Shown here one piece after another: positions 1 to 6,971 of a stretch of 14,397 nucleotides of DNA. The position numbers were made by a program, and so were the translations under genes. Source of the stretch: an uncultured Oscillospiraceae bacterium (GTDB lineage: Bacteria > Bacillota > Clostridia > Oscillospirales > Oscillospiraceae); contig CANRBW010000022.1 of assembly GCA_947628975.1 (NCBI GenBank), positions 1 through 14,397 on the forward strand, written 5' to 3'. The notes beneath the pieces were generated by a model. That model did not search any database. It saw only the letters and a program-made list of their open reading frames with translations, and was not told the origin of the DNA. The stretch's first letter is position 1. Every line of letters begins with the position of its first letter.

Positions 1-471
1 GCCAAGGACCTGGGCACCGGAAAGGAACAGCACATCACCATCACCTCCTCCACCAATATGTCCAAGGACGACATCGACAAGGCGGTCCGGGAGGCGGAGC
101 AGTTCGCCGCCGAGGACGCCAAGAAGAAAGAGGAGATCGAGACCCGCAACAGCGCCGACCAGATGGTCTACCAGACGGAGAAGACCCTGGAGGAGCTGGG
201 CGACAAGGTGGACGCCGCCGACAAGGCCAACGTGGAGGCCGCTCTGAACAAGGCCAGAGAGGCCCTGAAGGGCACCGACATCGCCGCCATCAAAGCCGCC
301 ACCGAGGAGCTGAGCAAGGTCTTCTACCCCATCACCGAGAAGCTCTACCAGCAGCAGGCCCAGGCCGGCCAGGCCGCCGGTCAGCCCGGTCCCGCCGCCG
401 GGGCCGCCCCCGGCGGGGACGACGGCGTGGTGGACGCGGACTACACCGTGGTGGACCCCGACCAGAAGTGA
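1..471 (+). CDS. dnaK: Chaperone DnaK (Hsp70), C-terminal part; 5' end outside window
   Basis: This is the last 156 residues of the ATP-dependent chaperone Hsp70, which binds exposed hydrophobic peptides in the cytoplasm and works with DnaJ and GrpE. The frame is open from base 1, beginning AKDLGTGKEQHITITSS, the end of the beta-sandwich substrate-binding domain. A highly charged helical lid follows (SKDDIDKAVREAEQFAAEDAKKKEEIE). The end is a Gly/Ala/Pro/Gln-rich flexible tail and the acidic terminus DADYTVVDPDQK, a typical DnaK ending. The ATPase domain and most of the substrate-binding domain lie upstream of the window. dnaJ follows after 86 bases, the usual Firmicutes hrcA-grpE-dnaK-dnaJ order; the upstream members cannot be seen. 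The identification is secure; the start is not in view. Confidence 0.97.
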   Translation, partial: AKDLGTGKEQHITITSSTNMSKDDIDKAVREAEQFAAEDAKKKEEIETRNSADQMVYQTEKTLEELGDKVDAADKANVEAALNKAREALKGTDIAAIKAATEELSKVFYPITEKLYQQQAQAGQAAGQPGPAAGAAPGGDDGVVDADYTVVDPDQK

Positions 472-482
472 CCCATCCCCTG

Positions 483-522
483 CCCGGCGGAGGCCGGGGC
501 CTCCGGCCCCGCCCCCGCCGGG
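483..522 (+). other. GC-rich hairpin between dnaK and dnaJ
   Basis: CCCGGCGG at 483-490 can pair with CCGCCGGG at 515-522. Inside it, GGCCGG at 492-497 can pair with CCGGCC at 503-508. No run of T follows, so it is not a convincing intrinsic terminator. It may be an RNA processing or mRNA-stability element that sets DnaK and DnaJ at different levels, as an intergenic stem-loop can in chaperone operons. That role is inferred; only the pairing is seen. Confidence 0.45.
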
Positions 523-557
523 CGCGGTCACATCCCCGCAGAGAGAGGTGACACCCT

Positions 558-1706
558 ATGCCCGACCAAAAGCGAGATTACTACGAGGTCCTGGGCGTCT
601 CCAAAGGCGCCTCTGACGACGAGATCAAGAAGGCCTACCGCAAAAAGGCCAAGGAGTACCACCCCGACCTCCACCCCGGCGACAAGGCCGCCGAGGCCAA
701 GTTCAAGGAGGTCAACGAGGCCTACGAGGTGCTGTCCGACGCGGACAAAAAGGCCCGCTACGACCAGTTCGGCCACGCCGGGGTGGACCCCAACTTCAAC
801 CCCGGCGGCGGCTTCGGCGGGGGCTTTGGGGGCTTCGGCGGTTTCGAGGACCTGGGCGACCTCTTCGGCTCCTTCTTCGGCGGCGGCTTCGGCGGCGGCC
901 AGGCCCGCCGGGCCAACGGTCCCCAGCAGGGGGAGTCGCTGCGGCTGCGCCTGGAGCTGAGCTTTGAGGAGGCCGCCTTCGGCTGTGAAAAGGAGATCGA
1001 GCTGACCCGTACCGAGTCCTGCGGTACCTGCTCCGGCACCGGCTGCGCCCCCGGCACCACCGCCGAGATCTGCCCCGACTGCCGGGGCGCGGGGGTGGTG
1101 CGGGTCCAGCGGGGCGGGGGTAGCTTCTCCTTCACCACCACCCAGCCCTGCCAGAAGTGCGGCGGCACCGGCAAGATCATCCACTCCCCCTGCCACGCCT
1201 GCTCCGGCACCGGCGCGGTCCGCAAGCAGAAGCGGGTCAGCGTCTCCATCCCCGCCGGCATCGACGACGGCCAGACCGTCTCCCTCCGGGGCCAGGGCAA
1301 CGCCGGGAAGAACGGCGGCCCGGCGGGGGACCTGCTGGTCACCGTCCTGGTGCGGCCCCACCCCCGCTTCCGCCGGGAGGGCACCACCGTCTACATGGAC
1401 CAGAGCGTCACCTTCACCCAGGCCGCCCTGGGGGCGGAACTGGAGATCGACACCCTGGACGGGAAGGTGAAGTGGAGCCTCCCCGCCGGGACCCAGCCGG
1501 GGACCACCTTCCGGCTCCGGGGCAAGGGCGTGCCCTCCCTGCGGGGCCGGGGCCGGGGGGACCAGCTCATCACCGTCCAGGTCCAGGTGCCCGGACGGCT
1601 CACCGACGCCCAGCGGGACGCCCTGCGGGCCTTCGCCCAGGCCATGGGGGAGGACGCCGGGGCGGACGGCAAGAGTTTCTTTGACAAACGCAAGAAAAAA
1701 AAGTAA
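558..1706 (+). CDS. dnaJ: Chaperone protein DnaJ (Hsp40, type I)
   Basis: Co-chaperone that delivers unfolded substrates to DnaK and stimulates its ATPase. At 382 residues it is full length, and all four type I regions are present. The J domain covers about residues 5-70 with the essential HPD at 35-37. A Gly/Phe-rich stretch covers about 80-115. The zinc-binding region has four CxxCxGxG repeats starting at C155, C172, C198 and C212, enough cysteines for two zinc ions. The C-terminal substrate-binding domains follow, and the protein ends in a lysine-rich tail (KKRKKKK). The ATG at 558 follows the ribosome binding site GAGAGAGGTG (541-550) at normal spacing. It sits 86 bases after dnaK with no promoter seen between them, so co-transcription is likely. 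A strong terminator follows at once. Confidence 0.98.
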   Translation: MPDQKRDYYEVLGVSKGASDDEIKKAYRKKAKEYHPDLHPGDKAAEAKFKEVNEAYEVLSDADKKARYDQFGHAGVDPNFNPGGGFGGGFGGFGGFEDLGDLFGSFFGGGFGGGQARRANGPQQGESLRLRLELSFEEAAFGCEKEIELTRTESCGTCSGTGCAPGTTAEICPDCRGAGVVRVQRGGGSFSFTTTQPCQKCGGTGKIIHSPCHACSGTGAVRKQKRVSVSIPAGIDDGQTVSLRGQGNAGKNGGPAGDLLVTVLVRPHPRFRREGTTVYMDQSVTFTQAALGAELEIDTLDGKVKWSLPAGTQPGTTFRLRGKGVPSLRGRGRGDQLITVQVQVPGRLTDAQRDALRAFAQAMGEDAGADGKSFFDKRKKKK

Positions 1707-1710
1707 AATA

Positions 1711-1745
1711 GGGAGTGGGCCCTTCGGCCCGCTCCCTTCTCGTGT
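1711..1745 (+). terminator. Rho-independent terminator after dnaJ
   Basis: GGGAGTGGGCC at 1711-1721 pairs with GGCCCGCTCCC at 1726-1736, an 11-pair stem with one G-T pair and the four-base loop CTTC. A T-rich stretch (TTCTCGTGT) follows. It begins 4 bases past the dnaJ stop and marks the end of the dnaK-dnaJ transcript. Confidence 0.9.
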
Positions 1746-1777
1746 CTGTATCCCGCCCTTTTCAGGAGGTGCCGCCT

Positions 1778-3940
1778 GTGACGTTTGCCGCCCTGCCGGC
1801 TGTTCTGGTCCTGGCCGGGGTCTTTTTCTTTCTGTCCTACTATCTGGAGATCCTCCGCCCCCGGAAGGGGACGCTGGACTGGATCGCCCTGCGGGAGCGG
1901 CGGCCCTTCACCTTCGCCGTCCGCCGCCACCCCATGGAGCGGCGGGACCTCCTGCCCGTCCTGCTCCTCACCGCCGCCTACGCCCTCACCGCCTTCTTCC
2001 AGCTGGGCAGCCTGACCGCCCCCCAGGACCCCCTGGACCTGGCCGACGGGCAGGTCCGTACCCTGGCGGTCCAGGGCGAGCCCGTCCGGATCGCCAAACT
2101 GCGCGTCTACGCCGCCCTGGGCACCGGGGGCTACGACCTGGAGACCAGCGAGGACGGCCGCACCTGGTACCGGCTCTGGTCCCGGGCCGAGGACGGCCAG
2201 GGCGACCGGCGGGTCTACTACTGGGGCCAGGCGGAGGGGTACGCCGCCAGCTACGCCCTGGACCAGCCCTACACCCAGCTGCTGAAGTGGCGGGACATCC
2301 CCCTGGACAACCCCCGGTGGACCCGCTTCCTGCGCCTCCGGGGCCGGGCGGACGGGGCGGTGCTCCAGCTGGGCAAGCTGATCCTCCTGGACCAGGACGA
2401 CCGGCCCATCGCCGCCCAGTGGACCGGGGAGGACGGCGCGCCCCTTCCGGCGGAGCTGGCCGACCTGCTGACGGCGGACGACACGGTGCCGGAGGCCGCC
2501 TCCTGGCGGAACAGCGCCTATTTTGACGAGATCTACCACGTCCGCACCGCCCTGGAGCACCTCCAGGGGGTCTACCCCTACGAGGTCACCCATCCCCCCC
2601 TGGGCAAGCTGATCATCGGCCTGGGGATCCGGCTCTTCGGGGCCACCCCCTTCGGCTGGCGGTTCATGGGGACCCTGTTCGGGGTGCTGATGCTCCCGTT
2701 GTTCTATATCCTTGTGAAGCACCTCTTCGGCAAGCGGGTCCTGGCGGTGTGCGGCACGGCGCTGTTCGCCAGCGGCTTCCTCCACCTGACCCAGACCCGC
2801 ATCGCCACCCTGGACACCTACGGGACCTTCTTCGTTTTGCTCTCCTACCTGTTCTTCTACCGCTGGCTCACCGCCCCGGCCACCCCGGACCGGAAGGGCC
2901 GCGTCCACGAGGGGTACGGCCAGCTGGCCCTCAGCGGTCTCGCCTGGGGGGTGGGCTGCGCGTGCAAGTGGACGGTGGTCTACGCCGGGGTGGGGCTTGC
3001 CCTGCTCTACGGGATCCACCTGGTCACCCAGGTCCGGCTCCGCCGCGGCCGGGAGGACGGCCCGCCGGTGGGCCGGTGGCTGGTGAAGACCCTGGCGGTC
3101 AGCGCGGCGGCCTTCGTGCTCCTCCCCGCGGGGCTCTACACCCTCACCTATCTGCCCTACGCCCAGGCCGCCGGGCACCCCGGCCTCGCCGGGGCGCTGG
3201 ACGAGATGTGGCGCAACCAGATCCATATGCTCACCTACCATAACGGCGTCCACTCCTACCACGCCTACGCCTCCCGCTGGTATCAGTGGGTGGTGGACGG
3301 GCGGCCCATCCTCTACTACGTCCAGAACCTCCCCGGCGGCCGGGTGGAGAAGTTCGCCGCCCTGACCAACCCCCTGACCACCTGGCTGGGGCTGCCGGCC
3401 ATCCTCCTGTGCATGGCCCGGTGCTTCCGGCGGATGTGGGCCAAGCTGGCCCTGGTCTGGGGGGTGGGCCTGGGGTGCTGTGGGGCGTGCTGGCTGGTGG
3501 GCCGGGTGCCAAACGGCGCCTTCGACCCCGCCCTCGCCCCGGAGGACCTGCGGTTCCGGCTGGCGCTGATGGGGGGCTGTCTGGCGGGGTATCTGCTCCT
3601 CAGCGGCCTGCTGGTCTGGGCCACCGACCAGCAGCCGAGCTCCCCCCGGTGCCTCTTCTTCTCCCTGGGCTTCCTCGCCCAGTTCCTCCCCTGGGCCTTC
3701 ATCGGCCGGACCACCTTCGCCTACCACTTCTTCCCCTCCACCCTCTTCCTGCTCCTGGCCATCTGCGCCCTGTTCAACGACCTGATGGACTCCCCCCGGG
3801 CCAGGTGGCGCTTCCCGGTCTACGCCGTGACCGGGGGCTCGGTGGGGCTGTACCTCCTCTTTTACCCCTACCTCACCGGCCTGACCATGACCCCCTGGTA
3901 CTTCACCACCTTCCTGCGCTTTCTCCCCTCCTGGCCCTGA
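1778..3940 (+). CDS. PMT/GT39-family membrane glycosyltransferase with N-terminal discoidin-like insert
   Basis: Polytopic membrane protein of 720 residues, resembling protein O-mannosyltransferase-type enzymes that move a sugar from a polyprenyl-phosphate donor to an acceptor outside the membrane. The core has FDEIYH (catalytic-type Asp250-Glu251), HPPLGK from residue 272, TRIATLD (R341, D346), many membrane helices, and a PMT-like C-terminal end (YHFFPSTLF, YPYLTGLTM, WYFTTFLRFLPSW). The first membrane segment is at about residues 4-23 and the second at about 57-75. Between the second and the DE motif lies a soluble stretch (about 78-235) with a discoidin/F5-8C look (YDLETSEDGRTWYRLW). The GTG start is chosen because AGGAGGTG (1764-1771) lies 6 bases upstream; an in-frame ATG at 1715 sits inside the dnaJ terminator and has no ribosome binding site. 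It is 28 bases ahead of the PHP gene. Donor and acceptor are unknown. Confidence 0.88.
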   Translation: MTFAALPAVLVLAGVFFFLSYYLEILRPRKGTLDWIALRERRPFTFAVRRHPMERRDLLPVLLLTAAYALTAFFQLGSLTAPQDPLDLADGQVRTLAVQGEPVRIAKLRVYAALGTGGYDLETSEDGRTWYRLWSRAEDGQGDRRVYYWGQAEGYAASYALDQPYTQLLKWRDIPLDNPRWTRFLRLRGRADGAVLQLGKLILLDQDDRPIAAQWTGEDGAPLPAELADLLTADDTVPEAASWRNSAYFDEIYHVRTALEHLQGVYPYEVTHPPLGKLIIGLGIRLFGATPFGWRFMGTLFGVLMLPLFYILVKHLFGKRVLAVCGTALFASGFLHLTQTRIATLDTYGTFFVLLSYLFFYRWLTAPATPDRKGRVHEGYGQLALSGLAWGVGCACKWTVVYAGVGLALLYGIHLVTQVRLRRGREDGPPVGRWLVKTLAVSAAAFVLLPAGLYTLTYLPYAQAAGHPGLAGALDEMWRNQIHMLTYHNGVHSYHAYASRWYQWVVDGRPILYYVQNLPGGRVEKFAALTNPLTTWLGLPAILLCMARCFRRMWAKLALVWGVGLGCCGACWLVGRVPNGAFDPALAPEDLRFRLALMGGCLAGYLLLSGLLVWATDQQPSSPRCLFFSLGFLAQFLPWAFIGRTTFAYHFFPSTLFLLLAICALFNDLMDSPRARWRFPVYAVTGGSVGLYLLFYPYLTGLTMTPWYFTTFLRFLPSWP

Positions 3941-3968
3941 CACTTTTTCCCGAAAGGGGGCGCGCCCT

Positions 3969-4781
3969 GTGTTCCTGGGCGATCTGCACACCCACTCCCG
4001 CTGTTCCCCGGACGGCTCCCGCGCCATGGCGGACATGGCCCTGGCCGCCGGGGCGGCGGGGCTGACCCTGCTGTGCGTCACCGACCACTGCGACCTGCTG
4101 GACCTGGACGGCGCGCCCACCCCCCGGTACGACTGGGATCCCTGCCGGGCCGACTTCCAGGCGGCGGCGGAGCGGCTCCCCGCCGGGCTGAGCCTGCGCC
4201 GGGGCGTGGAGCTGGGGGAGGCCTACGAGGACCCCGCCGCCGCCAGGGCCATCCTGGCCGCCGCGCCGGAGCTGGACCTGGTCATCGGCTCGGTCCACAA
4301 CCTGCGGACCATCCAGGGCAAGCGGGACTTCTACTACGCCGACTACGCCGACCCCGCCTTCTGCCAGGCCGCCCTGGAGGACTATCTGGGCTCCCTGGAG
4401 GCCCTGACCGGTCTGCCCGACTGCTACGACACCCTGGCCCACCTCCTCTACCCGTTGCGGTATATGGAGCGGGCCGGGCGCCGGGTCTCCCTGCTCCAGG
4501 GGGAGCTGGCCCCCCGGCTGGAGGGGGTGCTGCGACAGGTCGCCGACCAGGGCAAGGCCCTGGAGGTGAACACCTGGCGGGGCAGAACGGTGGCGGAGTG
4601 GGCGCCCATCCTGCGGCGGTTCAAGGCCCTGGGCGGGGAGTACGTCACCGTGGGCTCCGACGCCCACGACCTGGAACACATCGGCGCTGGGGTCCGGGAG
4701 GCCTACGCGCTGATGAAGGACTGCGGGTTCCGCTACACCGCGGTCTATCTGGGACGAGTTCCCGAAATGGAGGCGATCTGA
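3969..4781 (+). CDS. PHP-domain phosphoesterase, histidinol-phosphatase (HisK/HisJ)-like
   Basis: Cytoplasmic metal-dependent phosphoesterase of the PHP family, 270 residues, the size of HisK-type histidinol-phosphatases (histidinol phosphate to histidinol). The metal-binding residues can be followed along the chain: D5-L-H7-T-H9, T38-D39-H40, the Glu of RRGVELGE (E81), H110 in IGSVHN, H158, and GSDAHD (D231, H233). The start is GTG at 3969, behind the purine-rich AAAGGGGG; the next residues FLGDLHTHS put the first motif at the N-terminus, as the family expects. It lies 28 bases after the glycosyltransferase and its stop is 1 base before the rpiB start, so it is probably co-transcribed with both. 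No histidine-biosynthesis gene is nearby, so a different sugar-phosphate substrate is possible. Family confident, exact substrate not. Confidence 0.85.
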   Translation: MFLGDLHTHSRCSPDGSRAMADMALAAGAAGLTLLCVTDHCDLLDLDGAPTPRYDWDPCRADFQAAAERLPAGLSLRRGVELGEAYEDPAAARAILAAAPELDLVIGSVHNLRTIQGKRDFYYADYADPAFCQAALEDYLGSLEALTGLPDCYDTLAHLLYPLRYMERAGRRVSLLQGELAPRLEGVLRQVADQGKALEVNTWRGRTVAEWAPILRRFKALGGEYVTVGSDAHDLEHIGAGVREAYALMKDCGFRYTAVYLGRVPEMEAI

Positions 4782-4782
4782 C

Positions 4783-5238
4783 ATGGAAGAGACCTGCAAG
4801 GTGGCCCTGGGCTGTGACCACGGAGGCTTCGCCCTGAAAGAGAAGCTGAAGGCCCATCTGCTCCAGCGGGGGATCCTGTGCGAGGACTTCGGCTGTCACA
4901 GCCCGGAGAGCTGTGACTACCCCGTCTACGGCGAGCTGGCCGCCCGCGCGGTGGCGGACGGCGGGTGCCGCTTCGGCGTGGTGGTCTGCACCACCGGCAT
5001 CGGCATCTCCATCGCCGCCAACAAGGTCCGGGGGATCCGCTGCGCCCTTTGCCACGAGCCCTGGAGCGCCAAGATGACCCGCCGCCACAACGACGCCAAC
5101 ATGCTGGCCCTGGGGGCGGAGGTCACTGGCCCCAGCCTGGCCATCGACATTCTGGACGCCTTCCTGGACAGCCAGTTCGAGGGCGGCCGCCACCAGCGGC
5201 GGGTGGACCTGATCGGGGCCATCGAGTCCCGGCCCTGA
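4783..5238 (+). CDS. rpiB: Ribose-5-phosphate isomerase B (RpiB/LacAB family)
   Basis: Interconverts ribose 5-phosphate and ribulose 5-phosphate in the non-oxidative pentose phosphate pathway. At 151 residues it has the usual family length. Signature features are the N-terminal GCDHGGF (D12, H13), the catalytic-type cysteine C69 in VVVCTTGIGISIAANK, the RCALCHEPWSAKMTRRHNDANML block holding the base/phosphate residues, and GAEVTGPSLAIDILDAFL near the end. The loop reads CTTGIG where many RpiB proteins have CGTGIG. The ATG at 4783 has GGAGG at 4769-4773 and follows the PHP stop by 1 base, so translational coupling is likely. Allose-6-phosphate or galactose-6-phosphate isomerases are close relatives, but there is no second LacA/LacB-like subunit here. 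RpiB is the better call. Confidence 0.93.
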   Translation: MEETCKVALGCDHGGFALKEKLKAHLLQRGILCEDFGCHSPESCDYPVYGELAARAVADGGCRFGVVVCTTGIGISIAANKVRGIRCALCHEPWSAKMTRRHNDANMLALGAEVTGPSLAIDILDAFLDSQFEGGRHQRRVDLIGAIESRP

Positions 5239-5246
5239 CCGCCGCG

Positions 5247-5271
5247 GGAACCTTTTGGAGGGAAATCCGTC
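5247..5271 (+). promoter_or_regulatory. Possible ECF-sigma promoter upstream of the secreted stalk-domain gene
   Basis: GGAACC at 5247-5252 followed by CGTC at 5268-5271, with 16 bases between AAC and CGTC, has the shape of promoters read by extracytoplasmic-function sigma factors (AAC-type -35, CGTC -10). Transcription would begin near 5279, leaving a leader of about 37 bases before the ATG at 5316. No sigma-A promoter stands out in this gap. Pattern match only. Confidence 0.35.
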
Positions 5272-5315
5272 TGAGCGAGGCGGGTCTCTAATACAAAAGC
5301 GAAGGAGAGATGTAT

Positions 5316-6248
5316 ATGAAAAAGATCCTGTCCCTGACGCTGGCCCTGGCCCTGACCGCCGCCCTGGCCGCCGTCCCCGCCCTGGCCGAGGAGGCGCCCA
5401 TGCCCATCCTCCCCAGTCCCCCCGCCGACTGGCCCGGCGGCCAGCAGGCCAACGGCGACGTCGCCCTCATCGGCGGCCAGCCCGCCCTCTCCCCCTCCTA
5501 CCTCGGGGAGATCACCGTGGACGGCGCGGCGGTGGACCTGTCCGGCATCCCCGGCGCCCCCGCGGGCTATCTGCCCATGCGGGCCGTCTGCGAGGCCGCG
5601 GGGGGCTATGTGGCGTGGTACCCCCAGGACCACGAGGCCTTCTTCCAGCTCTGCGGCGCGGGGGTCACCGTTGACCTCACCGACCTGTCGGTGAAGCTCT
5701 CCAACGAGCCGGTGGAGGGAGTCTCCGCCTACCTGGACCCCTCCGGCTACACCTTCCTGCCCCTGACCTTCCTCCGCACCATCGAGGACTTCCAGGTGGA
5801 CGACCACCCGGAGCTGGACGCCGTCCGCCTCGACATCACCACCCTGCCTGAGTACACCGAGATGGAGAAGCTGTCCCAGACCATCCAGGAGACCTGCTCC
5901 ATCAACGCCGCCGAGACCGACCCGGCCATCCTGGAGATGCTGGGCTTCGACCTGGACAACTACGACGAGCTGGTGGCCCTCTCCCCCTTCTTCAACGTCA
6001 CCTCCGACGTGCTGTTGATCGCCCAGGTGAAGGAGGGCAGGATGGACGCGGCCAAGGAGGACTTCCAGGCCATGTGGCAGCAGCAGTACAACAACTTCGA
6101 GCGCTACCTGCCCGACCAGTTCGCCAAGGTGAAGGCCGCCCAGACGGTGGTGAGCCCGGACGGGACCCACCTGATGCTGGTCATCAGCCAGGACCCGGCC
6201 ACCGCCGTGGAGATGTTCAACGCCGCCTATCCCCAGCTGGCCCGCTGA
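5316..6248 (+). CDS. Secreted stalk-domain protein with DUF4358-like C-terminal half
   Basis: Exported protein of unknown function, 310 residues. The N-terminus is a clear Sec signal peptide, MKKILSLTLALALTAALAAVPALA, with likely cleavage after ALA at residue 24. No lipobox cysteine is seen, so it should be released or wall-associated. About residues 65-170 resemble the 'copper amine oxidase N-terminal' or stalk domain (LPMRAVCEAAGGYVAWYPQD... ...TFLPLTFLRTIEDF), a surface module of Firmicutes and not an enzyme. The second half (about 180-310) resembles DUF4358 (LDNYDELVALSPFFNVTSDVLLIAQVKEG ... YLPDQFAKV ... LMLVISQDP). The ATG at 5316 is chosen over the one at 5310 because GAAGGAGA (5301-5308) is about 8 bases away from it and too close to the other. 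A gap of 77 bases separates it from rpiB, and a strong terminator follows, so it may be its own unit. Confidence 0.8.
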   Translation: MKKILSLTLALALTAALAAVPALAEEAPMPILPSPPADWPGGQQANGDVALIGGQPALSPSYLGEITVDGAAVDLSGIPGAPAGYLPMRAVCEAAGGYVAWYPQDHEAFFQLCGAGVTVDLTDLSVKLSNEPVEGVSAYLDPSGYTFLPLTFLRTIEDFQVDDHPELDAVRLDITTLPEYTEMEKLSQTIQETCSINAAETDPAILEMLGFDLDNYDELVALSPFFNVTSDVLLIAQVKEGRMDAAKEDFQAMWQQQYNNFERYLPDQFAKVKAAQTVVSPDGTHLMLVISQDPATAVEMFNAAYPQLAR

Positions 6249-6280
6249 ACCGCCCGCGCCCTTCCTGACCGACCGCGAGA

Positions 6281-6310
6281 CCGCCGCCCCGCCGGGGCGG
6301 CGGTTTTCTC
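6281..6310 (+). terminator. Rho-independent terminator of the stalk-domain gene
   Basis: CCGCCGCCCC at 6281-6290 pairs perfectly with GGGGCGGCGG at 6294-6303 across a three-base GCC loop, followed by TTTTCTCTT. It ends exactly where the ferritin promoter begins. Confidence 0.93.
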
Positions 6311-6338
6311 TTGACAACCGCGTCCAGTGTGATATACT
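6311..6338 (+). promoter_or_regulatory. Sigma-A promoter of the ferritin gene
   Basis: A perfect -35 TTGACA at 6311-6316 and -10 TATACT at 6333-6338, separated by 16 bases. Transcription should start near 6345, about 40 bases before the ATG. No Fur-box-like inverted repeat is visible over or near it, so iron control is not evident from the sequence. Confidence 0.9.
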
Positions 6339-6384
6339 CCACCTTGTGGATCCCGTCTCATTTTTTACCAAGGAGTGTTTTGCT

Positions 6385-6897
6385 ATGGACAAAAAGGTAT
6401 TTGAACTGCTCAACGACCAAATCAACAAGGAGTTCTACTCCGCCTACCTCTACCTGGATATGGCCAACTTCTACGCCAAGAAGGGCCTGGACGGCTTCGC
6501 CAACTGGTACGAGGTCCAGGCCAAGGAGGAGCAGGACCACGCCATGCTCATGTACCAGTACCTCCACAACAACGGCCAGGACGTGACCCTGGGCGCCATC
6601 GCCAAGCCCGACAAGGAATTCAAGACCCTCATGGACCCCCTGAAGGCCGCCCACGAGCACGAGCAGTACGTCACCAGCCTCATCAACGCCATCTACGCCG
6701 CCGCCATCCAGGTCAACGACTACCGCACCACCCAGTTCCTGGACTGGTTCATCAAGGAGCAGGGCGAGGAGGAGAAGAACTCCGGGGATATGATCACCAA
6801 GATGGAGCTCTTCGGGGACGACGCCAAGGCCCTCTATATGCTCAACGCCGAGCTGGCCGGCCGGGCCTACTCCGCCCCCTCCCTGGTCCTGGACTGA
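6385..6897 (+). CDS. ftn: Bacterial non-haem ferritin (Ftn type)
   Basis: Cytoplasmic iron-storage protein; the family forms 24-subunit shells that oxidise Fe(II) and hold it as mineral. At 170 residues it has normal length and a four-helix pattern. The ferroxidase residues expected of bacterial ferritins are present at near-standard positions: E16 in NKEFYSAY, E49 and H52 in KEEQDHA, E93 in HEHEQYV, and E125, Q126 and E129 in IKEQGEEE. No haem-binding methionine of the bacterioferritin kind is evident at the expected place. The ATG at 6385 has AAGGAG at 6370-6375; an upstream in-frame GTG at 6346 lies at the predicted transcription start and lacks a ribosome binding site. It is monocistronic, with its own promoter and a hairpin terminator behind it. 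Confidence 0.96.
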   Translation: MDKKVFELLNDQINKEFYSAYLYLDMANFYAKKGLDGFANWYEVQAKEEQDHAMLMYQYLHNNGQDVTLGAIAKPDKEFKTLMDPLKAAHEHEQYVTSLINAIYAAAIQVNDYRTTQFLDWFIKEQGEEEKNSGDMITKMELFGDDAKALYMLNAELAGRAYSAPSLVLD

Positions 6898-6923
6898 CCC
6901 GCTCAGGCCCCATCCAACGCGAA

Positions 6924-6971
6924 ACACGGCCCGGAGGCGACGCCTCCGGGCCGTGTTGTCTTCCCGTTTTT
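6924..6971. terminator. Hairpin terminator between convergent ferritin and amidohydrolase genes
   Basis: A 15-pair perfect stem, ACACGGCCCGGAGGC (6924-6938) with GCCTCCGGGCCGTGT (6942-6956), and a three-base loop. On the + strand the T-rich part (TGTCTTCCCGTTTTT) is interrupted and its T run overlaps the amidohydrolase stop codon. On the minus strand only a short TTTCG follows. It probably serves both genes. Confidence 0.7.

Noticed and set aside
483..522. Intrinsic terminator between dnaK and dnaJ
   Set aside because: The hairpin is GC-rich but no T run follows, and dnaJ has no promoter of its own in the gap.
1715..1777. Upstream ATG (1715) for the glycosyltransferase
   Set aside because: It lies inside the dnaJ terminator stem and has no ribosome binding site; GTG 1778 has AGGAGGTG at 6 bases.
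1391..4120. A 909-codon open frame on the minus strand opposite the glycosyltransferase
   Set aside because: Low-complexity Gly/Pro/Gln/Val-rich translation typical of the antisense of GC-rich genes. The + strand frame has clear PMT motifs, start and ribosome binding site.
4926..6428. A 500-codon minus-strand frame across rpiB, the stalk-domain gene and the ferritin promoter
   Set aside because: It runs across three well-supported + strand elements and two regulatory signals, and its translation has no recognisable domain.
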